A DNA stretch of 64,000 bases from Aliihoeflea aestuarii (lineage in GTDB: Bacteria > Pseudomonadota > Alphaproteobacteria > Rhizobiales > Rhizobiaceae). The notes beneath the pieces were generated by a model that saw only the letters and a program-made list of their open reading frames with translations, was not told where the DNA came from and ran no database searches. The stretch spans positions 1-64,000 of the forward strand of contig NZ_JAAAMK010000004.1 in NCBI RefSeq assembly GCF_024105665.1. Direction: 5' to 3'. The translations under genes and the position numbers were made by a program. Below, piece after piece: positions 1-10,857 of the stretch (position 1 is the stretch's first letter; every line of letters starts with the position of its first letter).

Positions 1-1
1 A

Positions 2-106
2 ATCGCCGCGAGATCCGGCTCCAAGAAACTCGCCATCATCGCCGTCGCAAGGAAACTCCTCACCGTCCTCAACGCAATGCAACGCGAACAAAAACAATAC
101 GCCTGA
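2..106 (+). CDS. IS110-family transposase, C-terminal end (cut by window edge)
   Basis: Reading from base 2, 34 codons followed by TGA give a Lys/Arg-rich tail containing KKLAIIAVARKLLTVLNAM. This matches the usual C-terminal end of IS110-family (DEDD plus Tnp_IS116/110/902) transposases. The catalytic parts lie outside the window, so it cannot be said whether the element is intact. It ends 45 bases before the convergent dehydrogenase stop. A short stretch at 122-135 just after it resembles one arm of the palindromic repeat at 11854-11893, which could be the target site. Family assignment rests on the tail motif only. Confidence 0.7.
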   Translation: MAARSGSKKLAIIAVARKLLTVLNAMQREQKQYA

Positions 107-151
107 AAACACAGTTGCCAGGCCTCGACCTTCCGACCGGATACAGCGTAA

Positions 152-1099
152 TCAATACCCCGCCGCGCGGTCCACCACATTCTGCAACGGCTCGCCGCGT
201 TCCAGCCGCGCCATCTGCTCCAGCATGAGCGGGACGAGATGGGTGGCGTCCGAGGTCGCGGCGGCGTGTGGTGTCACGAAGACCCGCGGATGCGACCAGA
301 GCGGGCTCAATCGCGGCAAGGGCTCGGTCTCGAATACATCGAGGCTTGCCTCCTTCAGCGTGCCGTCGTCGAGCGCGCGCAAAATGTCGGCTTCCTTTTG
401 CAGCTTACCCCGTCCGGCATTGATCAGGCACGCCCCGCCGAGGCCGTTGTCGCGCCGCAACCTCGACAGGAGTTCGTAATCCACGATGCCTTCCGTCGCC
501 GGCGTATGCGGCAGGAGAACGACCAGAATGTCGGTGGCGTTCAGGAACGGCGTCAGCCCCTCGTCGCCGCTGAATGTCTCCACCCCGTCCACCGTTCGCG
601 GCGTCCGTGTCCAGCCTTTTACGTCGTATCCGATCGCAATGAGCGCCTTCGCGGCGGCGCGGCCGAGTTCGCCAAGCCCCAATATGCCGACCGAAACATC
701 GGGCGACGGCGGCTGTGTCCTGTCGCGCCAGTTCCCGCGTGCCTGTTCGCTGCGATAGAATATGCCCTGGCGGTGATGATCGGTGACGCGCCAGACGACG
801 TAGTCGACCATATGCTGCGTCAAATTGGACGCGACCACGCGCACCACCGGCACGTCGGGCAGGTCGGGGTCGGAAAGAACATGATCGACGCCTGCGCCGA
901 TGGAGAAAATCGCTTTCAGGCCTGGCAGTTTCGCCAAAAGCCCATGCTCATGCTTCCAGACGACCGCATAGTCGATTGCATCCGCTTCGCCACCGGGCGA
1001 CAGCACCACCTCGTGGCCTGCGGACAAGAGGTCTTGCCATTTCTTCGGCTCGAAGCCCTGAACGGACAACAGAATACGGCCCGGCTTGCGCTCGCTCAT
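152..1099 (-). CDS. D-isomer 2-hydroxyacid dehydrogenase (glyoxylate/hydroxypyruvate reductase A type)
   Basis: 315 residues, a normal length for GhrA-type NAD(P)H-dependent reductases of glyoxylate and hydroxypyruvate. The Rossmann motif GILGLGELG is near residue 137, and the family's C-terminal catalytic region follows, with INAGRGKLQ, DVFETEPLP and TPHAAA (catalytic His in the last). The ATG at 1099 follows a good ribosome site (AGGGAG) and lies only 20 bases after the yejF stop, so the gene is probably the last cistron of the peptide-importer operon. That location is not an obvious functional partner; substrate is inferred from family only. It could equally act on another short 2-oxoacid. 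Confidence 0.85.
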   Translation of the reverse strand: MSERKPGRILLSVQGFEPKKWQDLLSAGHEVVLSPGGEADAIDYAVVWKHEHGLLAKLPGLKAIFSIGAGVDHVLSDPDLPDVPVVRVVASNLTQHMVDYVVWRVTDHHRQGIFYRSEQARGNWRDRTQPPSPDVSVGILGLGELGRAAAKALIAIGYDVKGWTRTPRTVDGVETFSGDEGLTPFLNATDILVVLLPHTPATEGIVDYELLSRLRRDNGLGGACLINAGRGKLQKEADILRALDDGTLKEASLDVFETEPLPRLSPLWSHPRVFVTPHAAATSDATHLVPLMLEQMARLERGEPLQNVVDRAAGY

Positions 1100-1119
1100 A
1101 TGCGTCTCCCTGAAATCTC

Positions 1120-2744
<1,625 letters not shown>

Positions 2745-2748
<4 letters not shown>

Positions 2749-3896
2749 TTGAACGTCTTCCGGGGGTCGAAGGCATCGCGGACCGCTTCGCCGACGAAGA
2801 TCAGCAGCGAGAGCATGATCGACAGCGACAGGAAGCCGACGATACCGAGCCACGGCGCGTTGAGGTTGCGCTGGCCCTGCCGCAGAAGTTCGCCGAGCGA
2901 GGCGGAGCCGGGCGGCAGGCCGAATCCGAGGAAATCGAGAGAGGTCAGGGTCGTGATCGATCCGTTGAGAATGAAGGGCAGGAAGGTCAGCGTCGCCACC
3001 ATCGCGTTGGGCAGGAGATGACGGAACATGATCGTCGCATTGCCGACACCGAGCGCACGCGCCGCGTTCACATATTCGAAGTTGCGCGCACGCAGGAACT
3101 CGGCCCGCACCACGCCGACGAACGCCACCCATGAGAACAAGAGCATGATGCCGAGCAATATGAAGAAGCCCGGCGGCAGGATCGCCGCTATGATGAGGAT
3201 CAGATAGAGAACCGGGATCGACGACCAGATTTCGATCACGCGCTGGAAGATCAAATCCGTCCAGCCGCCGAAATAGCCCTGCACCGCGCCGGCCGAAACG
3301 CCGATCACGGCGGATGCGGCGGTGAGGATCAGGCCGAACAGAACGGAGATGCGGAAACCATAGATGACGCGGGCGGCAACGTCGCGCGCCTGATCGTCGG
3401 TGCCGAGCCAGTTCCAGTTGCCCATTCGGCATTCGGGATCGTTCGCGCCCTCGAAATAGCGCTGACAGCGCGTCTCGCGGTCATACATCCATGATGGCGC
3501 GGCAGGGGCCGCGACCGGTATCTCGTTGTTCACCGTGCGGTAGGAGTAGCGGATCGGCGGCCAGATCATCCAGCCATTCGCCTCGATCTCGTCGCTGATG
3601 ACCGGATCGCGATAATCCGTCACGGCAAGAAAGCCGCCGAACTTTTCCTCCGGGTAGTCGACCACGACCGGGAAGAGGATTTCGCCATTGTAGGACGCGA
3701 TGATCGGCTTGTCGTTGGCGATAAACTCGGCGAACATCGACAGGACGAAAAGGATCAGGAAAATCCAGAGCGACCAGTAGCCGCGCCGATTCGCCTTGAA
3801 GTTCTCCCAGCGTCGTTTGTTAAGCGGCGACAGCCAGGGCCGCGCGGCCCGCTCGCGCACTTGCTCCACCTGCGCCTTGGAGAGGATATCCGACAT
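2745..3896 (-). CDS. yejE: Peptide ABC transporter permease YejE
   Basis: 383 residues. A cytoplasmic N-terminus (SPLNKRRWENFKANRRGYWS) leads into a first membrane helix around 38-55. A large periplasmic loop follows, with conserved YejE features (TDYRDPV, GWMIWPPIRYSY, NWLGTDDQARDV), then the BPD_transp_1 domain with five or so helices. The EAA-type loop that docks on the ATPase is in EYVNAARALGVGN. The start at 3896 shares one base with the yejB stop (TGATG), so translation is coupled. Forms the channel with YejB and is driven by YejF. Confidence 0.93.
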
Positions 3897-4981
3897 CAGA
3901 CGTCCCTCCGCTCGAAATCGATGCGCGGGTCGATCCAGGTGTACATGAGGTCCGACAGGAGTGCGACGAGCAGCCCGATCAGCGAGAATATGTAGAGCGT
4001 GGCGAAGACGACCGGATAGTCGCGGTCGAGCACCGAGCGGAAGCCGAGGAGGCCCAGGCCGTCGAGCGAGAAGATGTTCTCGATCAGGAGCGAGCCGGTG
4101 AAGAAGGCCGAGATGAAGGCGCCGGGGAATCCGGCGATGATGATCAGCATGGCGTTGCGGAACACATGCCGGTAGAGCACCTGCCGTTCCGACAGCCCCT
4201 TGGCCCGCGCCGTCACCACATATTGCTTGCGGATTTCCTCGAGGAACGAGTTCTTCGTCAAAAGCGTCGTCGTCGCGAAGGCCGACAGAACCATGGCCGT
4301 CAGCGGCAGGGTCAGATGCCAGAAATAGTCGAGGATGCGCTGCGGCCACGACAGGTCGGACCAGTTCTCCGATGTCAGCCCTCGCAGCGGGAACCAGTCG
4401 AAGAAGGATCCGCCGGCGAACAGAACCATCAACAGAATCGCGAACAGGAAGCCGGGGATCGCATAGGCGATGATGACGATGCCGCTGGTCCACACGTCGA
4501 AGGCCGAGCCGTCCTTGACCGCCTTGCGGATGCCGAGCGGGATCGAGATCACGTAGGAAATCAGCGTGATCCACAGGCCGAGCGAGATCGAGACCGGCAT
4601 CTTCTCGATAATGAGATCGATGACCGTGATATCGCGGAAATAGCTCTCGCCGAAATCGAACCTGCTGTAATTCCAGATCATCAGGCCGAAGCGTTCGAGC
4701 GGCGGCTTGTCGAAGCCGAACTGCCGCTCCAGTTGCGCGATGAACTCCGGATCGAGCCCCTGCGCGCCGCGATAGCCGGACTCGCCGCCCGAATCGAACT
4801 GGAAATCCGCCCCGCCGCCCGTCAGGCGGTCGGATGCGCCGCCGCCCTGTCCGGTGACGTTCGCGATCACCTGCTCGACCGGACCGCCCGGCGCGAACTG
4901 GATGACGATGAAGGAAATTGCCATGATGCCGAACAAGGTCGGGATCATCAAAAGCAAGCGTCGGAGGATATAGGCGCCCAT
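3896..4981 (-). CDS. yejB: Peptide ABC transporter permease YejB
   Basis: 361 residues, starting [20 protein letters not shown], the classic first helix of DppB/OppB-type permeases. The loop after it contains FAPGGPVEQ and a Gly-rich stretch typical of YejB. Several further membrane helices follow, with the ATPase-contact loop in [15 protein letters not shown]. It forms the inner-membrane pore with YejE. The gene sits 66 bases after the upstream binding-protein gene and overlaps yejE by one base. Confidence 0.93.
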   Translation of the reverse strand: MGAYILRRLLLMIPTLFGIMAISFIVIQFAPGGPVEQVIANVTGQGGGASDRLTGGGADFQFDSGGESGYRGAQGLDPEFIAQLERQFGFDKPPLERFGLMIWNYSRFDFGESYFRDITVIDLIIEKMPVSISLGLWITLISYVISIPLGIRKAVKDGSAFDVWTSGIVIIAYAIPGFLFAILLMVLFAGGSFFDWFPLRGLTSENWSDLSWPQRILDYFWHLTLPLTAMVLSAFATTTLLTKNSFLEEIRKQYVVTARAKGLSERQVLYRHVFRNAMLIIIAGFPGAFISAFFTGSLLIENIFSLDGLGLLGFRSVLDRDYPVVFATLYIFSLIGLLVALLSDLMYTWIDPRIDFERRDV

Positions 4982-5047
4982 CAGGTCTTTCTGGGTTCCG
5001 ATTCGGGAAGGCTCGTCACGTCGCTCTTATCACATCTCATGCTTGCG

Positions 5048-6925
5048 TCAGCCACGCGAGCCGGTCGCCTCGACCCGATCGGGCCGCGTCCACCACGTAT
5101 CGAGAATGCCGGGATCGTAGGGCGGCGTCGTTTCGGGCCAATCGTAGTAATCCCATGCCGCAACCCATCTGGTCGGCTTATAGAACTGGAAGACGAAATA
5201 GTGTTCGGCCCGCAAGATGCGGTCCAGCGCCCTGTTTGCGGCGGTGAATTCTTCGGGCGTCTTCGCCTCGACGACCTTGTCCAGCACCTTGTCGATCGCC
5301 GGATTGGCGACACCCGCCATGTTAAAGGACCCCGGCGCATTAGCGCTTTGCGTGCCGAAGAACTGGCGGATGAACCGATCGGGATAAAGCGGCATCGAAT
5401 AGCGCGAGACCGTCATGTCGAAATCGAAGTCTCGCACACGCTGCCTGTATTGCGAGGCATCGACCACCCGGTAAGTCGCCTGAATGCCAAGCCGGCGCAG
5501 ATTGCCGATGAAGGCGTTGTGATGCGGCTCGAAGGAATTGTCGTCGTCGAGAAATTCTATGGTCAGCGGTTCGCCCGAAGGCAGCAGCATCCGCCCGCCC
5601 TCAACTCGGCAGCCGGCCTCGCGAAAGATTTCCATAGCGCGGCGTGCCTGGTTGCGGTCGCGGCCCGAGCCGTCCGTGACCGGCGCGACATAGGCTTGCT
5701 CGAACACCTTTGGCGAAAGCTCATCTCGCAGGGGTTCGAGGATGGCAAGCTCTTCCGCGCCCGGCAGGCCGGTCGCCTTGTATTCGGTATTTTCGTAGAA
5801 GGATTGCGAGCGCTCGAACGAGTTGTACATGATGTTCGCGTTCGTCCATTCGAAATCGAACAAGAGACCGATTCCCTCGCGAACGCGCGGATCGGTGAAC
5901 TTTTCGCGGCGCGTATTGAACGACCACCCCTGCCCGCCGGACGGGCGTTCGTCGGGAATTTCGAGTCGTTTCACGCGGCCGTCGGTGACCGCCGGGAAAT
6001 TGTAATCGACCGCCCAGTTGCGTGAGGTGAACTCTTCACGCACGAGAATGCGCCCGGCCTTGAACGCTTCAAACGCAGCATTGCGGTCGCGGTAGTAGTC
6101 GTAGCGGATGCGGTCGAAATTGTAGCGCCCCCTGAAAATCGGACGCTCTGCCGCCCAGAAATCCTCGACCCGTTCGAAATCGATATAGGTCCCGAAGGAA
6201 AACGGCCCGACCCGGTAGGGGCCGGACCCCAGCGGCGCTTCCGATAAAGTCGCGTCGAAGCGCCGTCCTTCCCACCATGCCTTGGAAAATATCGGACAGC
6301 CTGCGGCGATGGTCAGGATCGTGGCATTTCCAGCGTCGGCCGGAATCCGTACGAGAACGGTCCGCTCGTCAACCGCTTCGACCGCCTCGATCTGGCGCAG
6401 ATAGGTCGCCAGATTCTCGTGACCGAACTCTTTCAGCGTTTCCATCGACCATACGACGTCTTGCGGCGTGATCGGCGTGCCGTCGTGAAACTGGGCTTCG
6501 GCGTCCAGAGTGAAGCGTAGTTCCCGCCGGTCCTCGTCCACGGCGATCGTCTCGGCCGCATAAGCGTATACGGACCCGATCTCATCGGTCGTCGATGTCA
6601 TCAGCGTGGCAAAGGTCAGGCTCATTCCCAAGGCCCCGTTGCCTCGCAGGACATACATGTTCAGCGTATCGAACGTGTTGGGGTTCTGGTTGTAGGCCCA
6701 TGACGGCGTTTGCGTGACGATCCGCCCGCCCTTCGGCGCATCGACATCGACATAGTCGAGATGCGGAAAATCGGGCTTGTATTTCAGTTCGCCGAACGCG
6801 GCGAGACCGTGCAGCGGCGTGTTCGTCGGTGCCTGCGCGAGCAGGTTCTTCGGCAGAAACGGGGCGGCGGCGCTCGCCGCGCCGAGCGCGAGAAAATCGC
6901 GACGGCCAAGGGCGAAGCGCGTCAT
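5048..6925 (-). CDS. Extracellular solute-binding protein family 5 (YejA-like), Tat-type signal
   Basis: 625 residues, an SBP_bac_5 periplasmic binding protein that would deliver oligopeptides to YejBEF. The N-terminus carries a twin-arginine signal (GRRDFLALGAASAAAPF) ending near LLAQA. The mature part keeps the YejA landmarks HGLAAFGELKY, FHDGTPITPQDVVWS, GSGPYRVG and SFNTRREKF. Its start overlaps the stop of the upstream paralogue by four bases, so the two binding proteins are translated together. It differs from that paralogue in its export signal, suggesting one folds before export. The peptide it binds cannot be read from the sequence. Confidence 0.9.
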   Translation of the reverse strand: MTRFALGRRDFLALGAASAAAPFLPKNLLAQAPTNTPLHGLAAFGELKYKPDFPHLDYVDVDAPKGGRIVTQTPSWAYNQNPNTFDTLNMYVLRGNGALGMSLTFATLMTSTTDEIGSVYAYAAETIAVDEDRRELRFTLDAEAQFHDGTPITPQDVVWSMETLKEFGHENLATYLRQIEAVEAVDERTVLVRIPADAGNATILTIAAGCPIFSKAWWEGRRFDATLSEAPLGSGPYRVGPFSFGTYIDFERVEDFWAAERPIFRGRYNFDRIRYDYYRDRNAAFEAFKAGRILVREEFTSRNWAVDYNFPAVTDGRVKRLEIPDERPSGGQGWSFNTRREKFTDPRVREGIGLLFDFEWTNANIMYNSFERSQSFYENTEYKATGLPGAEELAILEPLRDELSPKVFEQAYVAPVTDGSGRDRNQARRAMEIFREAGCRVEGGRMLLPSGEPLTIEFLDDDNSFEPHHNAFIGNLRRLGIQATYRVVDASQYRQRVRDFDFDMTVSRYSMPLYPDRFIRQFFGTQSANAPGSFNMAGVANPAIDKVLDKVVEAKTPEEFTAANRALDRILRAEHYFVFQFYKPTRWVAAWDYYDWPETTPPYDPGILDTWWTRPDRVEATGSRG

Positions 6926-8835
6926 TCGGCTTCCTCATATTGCTCTTCGATCTCGGCCTCGCGGTCCGGCAGGACCCACCACGACATGGTGTCGATGCCG
7001 ATATAATGCGGCTGCTCGTCCGGGATGCCGAACTTGTTCCAGATCGCGTAGCGCAGGGTCGGCTGGAAATATTGCGGCACCGTATAATAATTCCACAACA
7101 AGGTTCGATCGAGCGCGCGCGTCGCCGCGACCAGTTCCTCGCGATCGGCCGCGAAGATGATCTTGTCGATGAGCGCGTCCACGACCGGGCTCTTGATGCC
7201 GGGAATGTTGCGAGAGCCGGGCGCGTCGGCGGCCTGTGTGCTCCAATAGTCGCGCTGCTCGTTGCCGGGCGATTCGGACTGCGGATAGCTCGCCGTGACT
7301 GCCTCGAATTCGAAGCCCTGCACCCGCTGGATATATTGCGACGTGTCCACGATGCGCAGCGTGGCGTCGATGCCGAGCCGGCGCAAATTGGAGATATAGC
7401 CGCCGGTGATCACTTCGGCCGTCGGCGAGCCGCCGAGAAATTCGATGCGGAACTGCTCTCCGCTTTCCTTGTTCACCATCCGCCCGTCACGGATCGCCCA
7501 GCCCGCCTCGTCGAAGAGGCGCACCGCCTCACGCAGATTGTCGCGTGAGGCCTGCGGTGTGTCGAAGACCGGAAGCTTGAATTCCTCGGTAAAGAGTTCG
7601 GGCGGCAGATCGGCGCGATATTCTTCCAGGATTTCCAGTTCCTTGCCTTCCGGCAGGCCGCTCGATGCCAGTTCGGAACGCTGGAAATAGCTCGAGGTGC
7701 GCTCGTTCAGATTGTAGAACTGAAGCCGGTTCTGTTCCTCGAAATTATAGGCCAGCGTCAAGGCGTGACGCACATTGCGGTCCTGGAACCGCTCCTCGCG
7801 CATGTTGAACGAAAACGACTGCATCGGCGCCACGCTTTCAGACGTGAACTCGCGCTTGACCACGTCGCCGCGCTCGAACGCAGGGAAGTTGTAGTCGACC
7901 GACCAGCGCCTCGTGCTCAGCTCGCGCCTGATGTCTTCCATGCCGCCGCGCGTGAAGGCAAGGAATTCAGCGTTGTCGTCGAGGAAATAGGTGAAGGTCA
8001 TGCGGTCGAAATTGTTGCGGCCGACATTGACCGGCAGGTCCGCGCCCCAATAATCCTCGACACGCTCCCAGATGATCCGCGATCCGGCATCGAATGACGA
8101 GATTTTGTATGGACCGGAACCGAGCGGCGGCTCCAGCGTCGGATTGGCGATGTTGCGGGTCTGGCCGCGCGCGTTCTCGCCCTCCCACCAGTGCTTCGGC
8201 AGGACGGGCAGGTCACCCATGATATGCGGCAGTTCACGATTGCCCGTCTGATCGAAGGTGAAGCGGACCTGTCTGTCGTCGAGCGCAACCGCCTCGGTGA
8301 CGTTGGCATAATAGCGAACGTGAAGCGGGCTGATTTCGCTCAGCTTCTCGAACGACCAGACCACGTCTTCCGCCGTGATCGGCTCGCCGTCGTGCCAGCG
8401 CGCATTCGCATCGATGCGGTAGGTGGCGGACGAATAATCGTCGGGATAGGTGAAAGCCTCGGCGATCAACGCATGGCTCGTGCCGGCCTCGTCGAGCGAC
8501 TGCTGCATCAGCGTGTCCCAGAGCACCCCGCCGAACTGCGAGAGCCCGGCCGCCGGCGTGCCGCGCACGATGAAGGGATTGAAACTGTCGAAGGTGCCGA
8601 AGGCGGCCGAATTCAGCGTGCCGCCCTTTGGCGCATCGGGGTTTACATGAGGATAGCGGGTGAACTCCTCGGTCGGCTCCTCGGTCGTGATGAGGGATGA
8701 AACGGTCCGCCAATTGTCTTCTGTATCCTCGGCCCCTTGAGCGCCGGCAAGGCCCACGCCCGCCGCGAGCAGTGCCGATACGGTCAAAGACCGTTCGAAA
8801 ATCGTGCCGAACCAGCTCAGTCCCATGCGAAGCAT
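6922..8835 (-). CDS. Extracellular solute-binding protein family 5 (YejA-like), Sec-type signal
   Basis: 637 residues, first gene of the importer operon. It has an apparent Sec signal (helix SLTVSALLAAGVGLAGA) and no twin arginine. Family 5 features include HVNPDAPKGGTLN, WHDGEPITAEDVVWSFEKL, GSGPYKISSFD and SFNMREERF, aligning along its length with the next gene, so the pair is a tandem duplication. MGLSW four codons downstream is an alternative start. A perfect inverted repeat lies 54 bases upstream, a possible operator for the operon. Role inferred: periplasmic peptide capture for YejBEF. Confidence 0.9.
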   Translation of the reverse strand: MLRMGLSWFGTIFERSLTVSALLAAGVGLAGAQGAEDTEDNWRTVSSLITTEEPTEEFTRYPHVNPDAPKGGTLNSAAFGTFDSFNPFIVRGTPAAGLSQFGGVLWDTLMQQSLDEAGTSHALIAEAFTYPDDYSSATYRIDANARWHDGEPITAEDVVWSFEKLSEISPLHVRYYANVTEAVALDDRQVRFTFDQTGNRELPHIMGDLPVLPKHWWEGENARGQTRNIANPTLEPPLGSGPYKISSFDAGSRIIWERVEDYWGADLPVNVGRNNFDRMTFTYFLDDNAEFLAFTRGGMEDIRRELSTRRWSVDYNFPAFERGDVVKREFTSESVAPMQSFSFNMREERFQDRNVRHALTLAYNFEEQNRLQFYNLNERTSSYFQRSELASSGLPEGKELEILEEYRADLPPELFTEEFKLPVFDTPQASRDNLREAVRLFDEAGWAIRDGRMVNKESGEQFRIEFLGGSPTAEVITGGYISNLRRLGIDATLRIVDTSQYIQRVQGFEFEAVTASYPQSESPGNEQRDYWSTQAADAPGSRNIPGIKSPVVDALIDKIIFAADREELVAATRALDRTLLWNYYTVPQYFQPTLRYAIWNKFGIPDEQPHYIGIDTMSWWVLPDREAEIEEQYEEAE

Positions 8836-8888
8836 CTCCCTGTGATGTCGATTACCCTAGCGGATCGGACGCGTTTGAAAACAGGCAG

Positions 8889-8907
8889 TTTGCCAAGTTT
8901 TGGCAAA
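8889..8907. promoter_or_regulatory. Perfect 8-3-8 inverted repeat upstream of the Yej operon
   Basis: TTTGCCAA, three bases, then TTGGCAAA. It is placed between the importer operon start (8835) and the terminator of the opposite gene. It is not followed by a T-run, so it looks more like a dimeric-regulator operator than a terminator. The regulator is unknown. Confidence 0.45.
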
Positions 8908-8927
8908 GCGCCGTTTCGTCGCGCAAT

Positions 8928-8955
8928 AAAAAAGCCGGGGCGAACCCGGCTTTTT
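8928..8955 (-). terminator. Rho-independent terminator after the cytochrome c gene (works both ways)
   Basis: Stem AAAAAGCCGGG / CCCGGCTTTTT with a five-base loop, flanked by A-run on the left and T-run on the right. It lies 26 bases beyond the stop of the minus-strand cytochrome gene and separates it from the Yej operon. Confidence 0.85.
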
Positions 8956-8980
8956 CGTGATCGTGGAGATTACGATATCG

Positions 8981-9913
8981 TTAGTTCTGAGCCGGCGCGC
9001 GCGGCTCCTCGTCGGTCACCTCACCATCGGCGGCCGGCTGGCCTGCATCGGGCTCGGGCGACGCCGCGGTTCCGTCCTGATCTTCGGTCGGCTCTGCCGG
9101 CGCGGCTTCCGTCTGCGGAGCGGCCTCGGTAGCAGCGCCATTGTCCTCGGCAGGAGCGGCTTCGTCCGCCGGCGCAGCGGCACCGTTTTCGGCAGGCGCA
9201 GCTTCATCTGCGGGCGCTGCATCGCCATTCTCGGCCGGAGCAGTGCCTTCATCAGCAGGAGCAGCCTCGTCGGTTGCCGGAGCGGCTTCCTCGCCTTCGG
9301 CGGGTGCAGCCTCCTCACCTTCGGCAGGCGCAGCTTCATCGCCGGCGGCCTCGTCTTCGGCGGCAGCCGGTTCGGGCAGCGGCAACGGATTGTCGGATTG
9401 CTGGTTGAGATAGGCGATCAGGTTCGCTTCTTCCTGCGGGTCACGAATACCGGCGAACGCCATGGTCGTGCCGGAAATGTAAGAACGCGGGTTGACGAGG
9501 AAGTGGCTCAGATTTTCGAATTCCCAGGTCTTCGTGGCACCCTCGGAATAGGTTTCCATCGCTGCCGAATAGGAAAAGCCTTCATGCTCGGCGACCACTC
9601 GGCCGACGACACCCCACAAATTCGGGCCGACGCGGTTGGCACCGCCACTATCGACCGTGTGGCAGGACGCGCAGCGGCGGAACGCCGACTCGCCGGCGGC
9701 CGGATCGGCGGTAGCGAGAAGATCGAGCGCGCTCGGACCCGCATCAGCGGGCGCGCCGCCGGCGGCCGGCTCGTCGGGAACCTCGATCGCGTAGCCCGGA
9801 GTTTCAGGCGAATGCGACGCAAAGAGCGCGTCAGAGACAAGGCTGACCGAAAAGACGACGAAAACGACGCCGAGAAACGCGCCGATCAGCTTGTTGAGTT
9901 CAAATGAGTCCAT
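8981..9913 (-). CDS. Membrane-anchored c-type cytochrome (CycM-like) with long Ala/Pro/Glu tail
   Basis: 310 residues. An uncleaved N-terminal anchor (about 9-29) precedes a class I cytochrome c domain with haem site CASCH at 81-85 and axial Met in GTTMAF (about 151). This architecture matches rhizobial CycM, which passes electrons from the bc1 complex to the aa3 oxidase in the periplasm. Unusually, residues from about 176 to the end (about 135) are an imperfect repeat of AAPAEGE/AAPADE-type units with almost no hydrophobic or aromatic residues. The tail is acidic and Pro-rich, so likely extended. The gene is monocistronic, divergent from kdsB, and followed by a strong terminator. Confidence 0.85.
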   Translation of the reverse strand: MDSFELNKLIGAFLGVVFVVFSVSLVSDALFASHSPETPGYAIEVPDEPAAGGAPADAGPSALDLLATADPAAGESAFRRCASCHTVDSGGANRVGPNLWGVVGRVVAEHEGFSYSAAMETYSEGATKTWEFENLSHFLVNPRSYISGTTMAFAGIRDPQEEANLIAYLNQQSDNPLPLPEPAAAEDEAAGDEAAPAEGEEAAPAEGEEAAPATDEAAPADEGTAPAENGDAAPADEAAPAENGAAAPADEAAPAEDNGAATEAAPQTEAAPAEPTEDQDGTAASPEPDAGQPAADGEVTDEEPRAPAQN

Positions 9914-10119
9914 CTACCCAAGGCTCCAAGGTTCGACCGGGGTGATCCGCCGCGCGGACGGCGCGCGCGGCAATTGGTCCCCCATCCCGGTCGTGCCGGT
10001 GAAAATCGCGCGGAAACTAGGTCTTTTGCTTACCGAAGGCAACACATATAAGGGCGTTTCCATGTGAGACCTTTTGCCACTTTCGCGGGCGACGACGAAG
10101 CGCAGGATCATCAGCCGGC

Positions 10120-10851
10120 ATGTCCCGACTTGTTCTCATTCCGGCCCGGATGGCCTCGACCCGCCTGCCCGGCAAACCGCTGGCCGACATAGGCGGCGTC
10201 CCGATGATCGTGCAGGTCGCGCGGCGCGCTTTGGAAAGCGGCATCGGCGACATCGCCGTGGCCACCGATACGCCCGCCGTGGCGCAGGCGGTGGAAGCGG
10301 CCGGCTTCAAGGCCGTCATGACCTCGCCTGACCACCAGTCGGGCTCCGACCGCATCCACGAGGCGCTGGCCGCGCTCGATCCGGACGGCCGCTTCGAGAC
10401 GGTCGTCAACCTTCAGGGCGACCTGCCGACCATCGCGCCCGACCTGATCGCTTCATGCGCCGAGACGCTGGAAGCGGGCGCCGCCGACATCGCCACGCTC
10501 GGCGTCGAGATCGCCGACGAGGCGGAAAAGACGAATCCGAACGTCGTCAAGATCGTCGGCTCGCAGATCGGCGAGGGCCGGCTGCGGGCGCTGTATTTCA
10601 CGCGCGCCACCGCGCCGTGGGGCGAAGGTCCGCTCTATCATCACATCGGAATCTACGCCTATCGCCGCGCCGCACTGGAGCGGTTCGTTTCGCTCGGACC
10701 CAGCCCGCTCGAAACGCGCGAGCGTCTGGAGCAATTGCGCGCGCTCGAAGCCGGCATGCGCATCGATGCAGCGATCGTCTCGTCGGTCCCGCTCGGCGTC
10801 GACACGCCGGACGATCTCGAACGCGCCCGCACCATACTTTCAGCAGGATAA
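10120..10851 (+). CDS. kdsB: 3-deoxy-manno-octulosonate cytidylyltransferase (CMP-KDO synthetase)
   Basis: 243 residues, normal length. It activates KDO with CTP for lipid A-core assembly in the cytoplasm. The N-terminal nucleotide-binding motif [20 protein letters not shown] is diagnostic. It is followed by [13 protein letters not shown] and NLQGDLPTI (metal- and CTP-site region) and [10 protein letters not shown] near the C-terminus. It is six bases upstream of pheA and probably co-transcribed with it. The preceding 206 bases separate it from the divergent cytochrome gene; I see no convincing promoter there. Confidence 0.95.
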   Translation: MSRLVLIPARMASTRLPGKPLADIGGVPMIVQVARRALESGIGDIAVATDTPAVAQAVEAAGFKAVMTSPDHQSGSDRIHEALAALDPDGRFETVVNLQGDLPTIAPDLIASCAETLEAGAADIATLGVEIADEAEKTNPNVVKIVGSQIGEGRLRALYFTRATAPWGEGPLYHHIGIYAYRRAALERFVSLGPSPLETRERLEQLRALEAGMRIDAAIVSSVPLGVDTPDDLERARTILSAG

Positions 10852-10857
10852 GACCGC

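Noticed and set aside
4166-6025. A 619-codon plus-strand frame opposite yejB and the second binding protein
   Set aside because: Runs through two verified genes on the other strand with Arg/His/Asp-rich shadow composition.
10026-10052. TTGCTT and TATAAG as a kdsB promoter
   Set aside because: Spacing of 15 bases is too short for a confident sigma-70 call.
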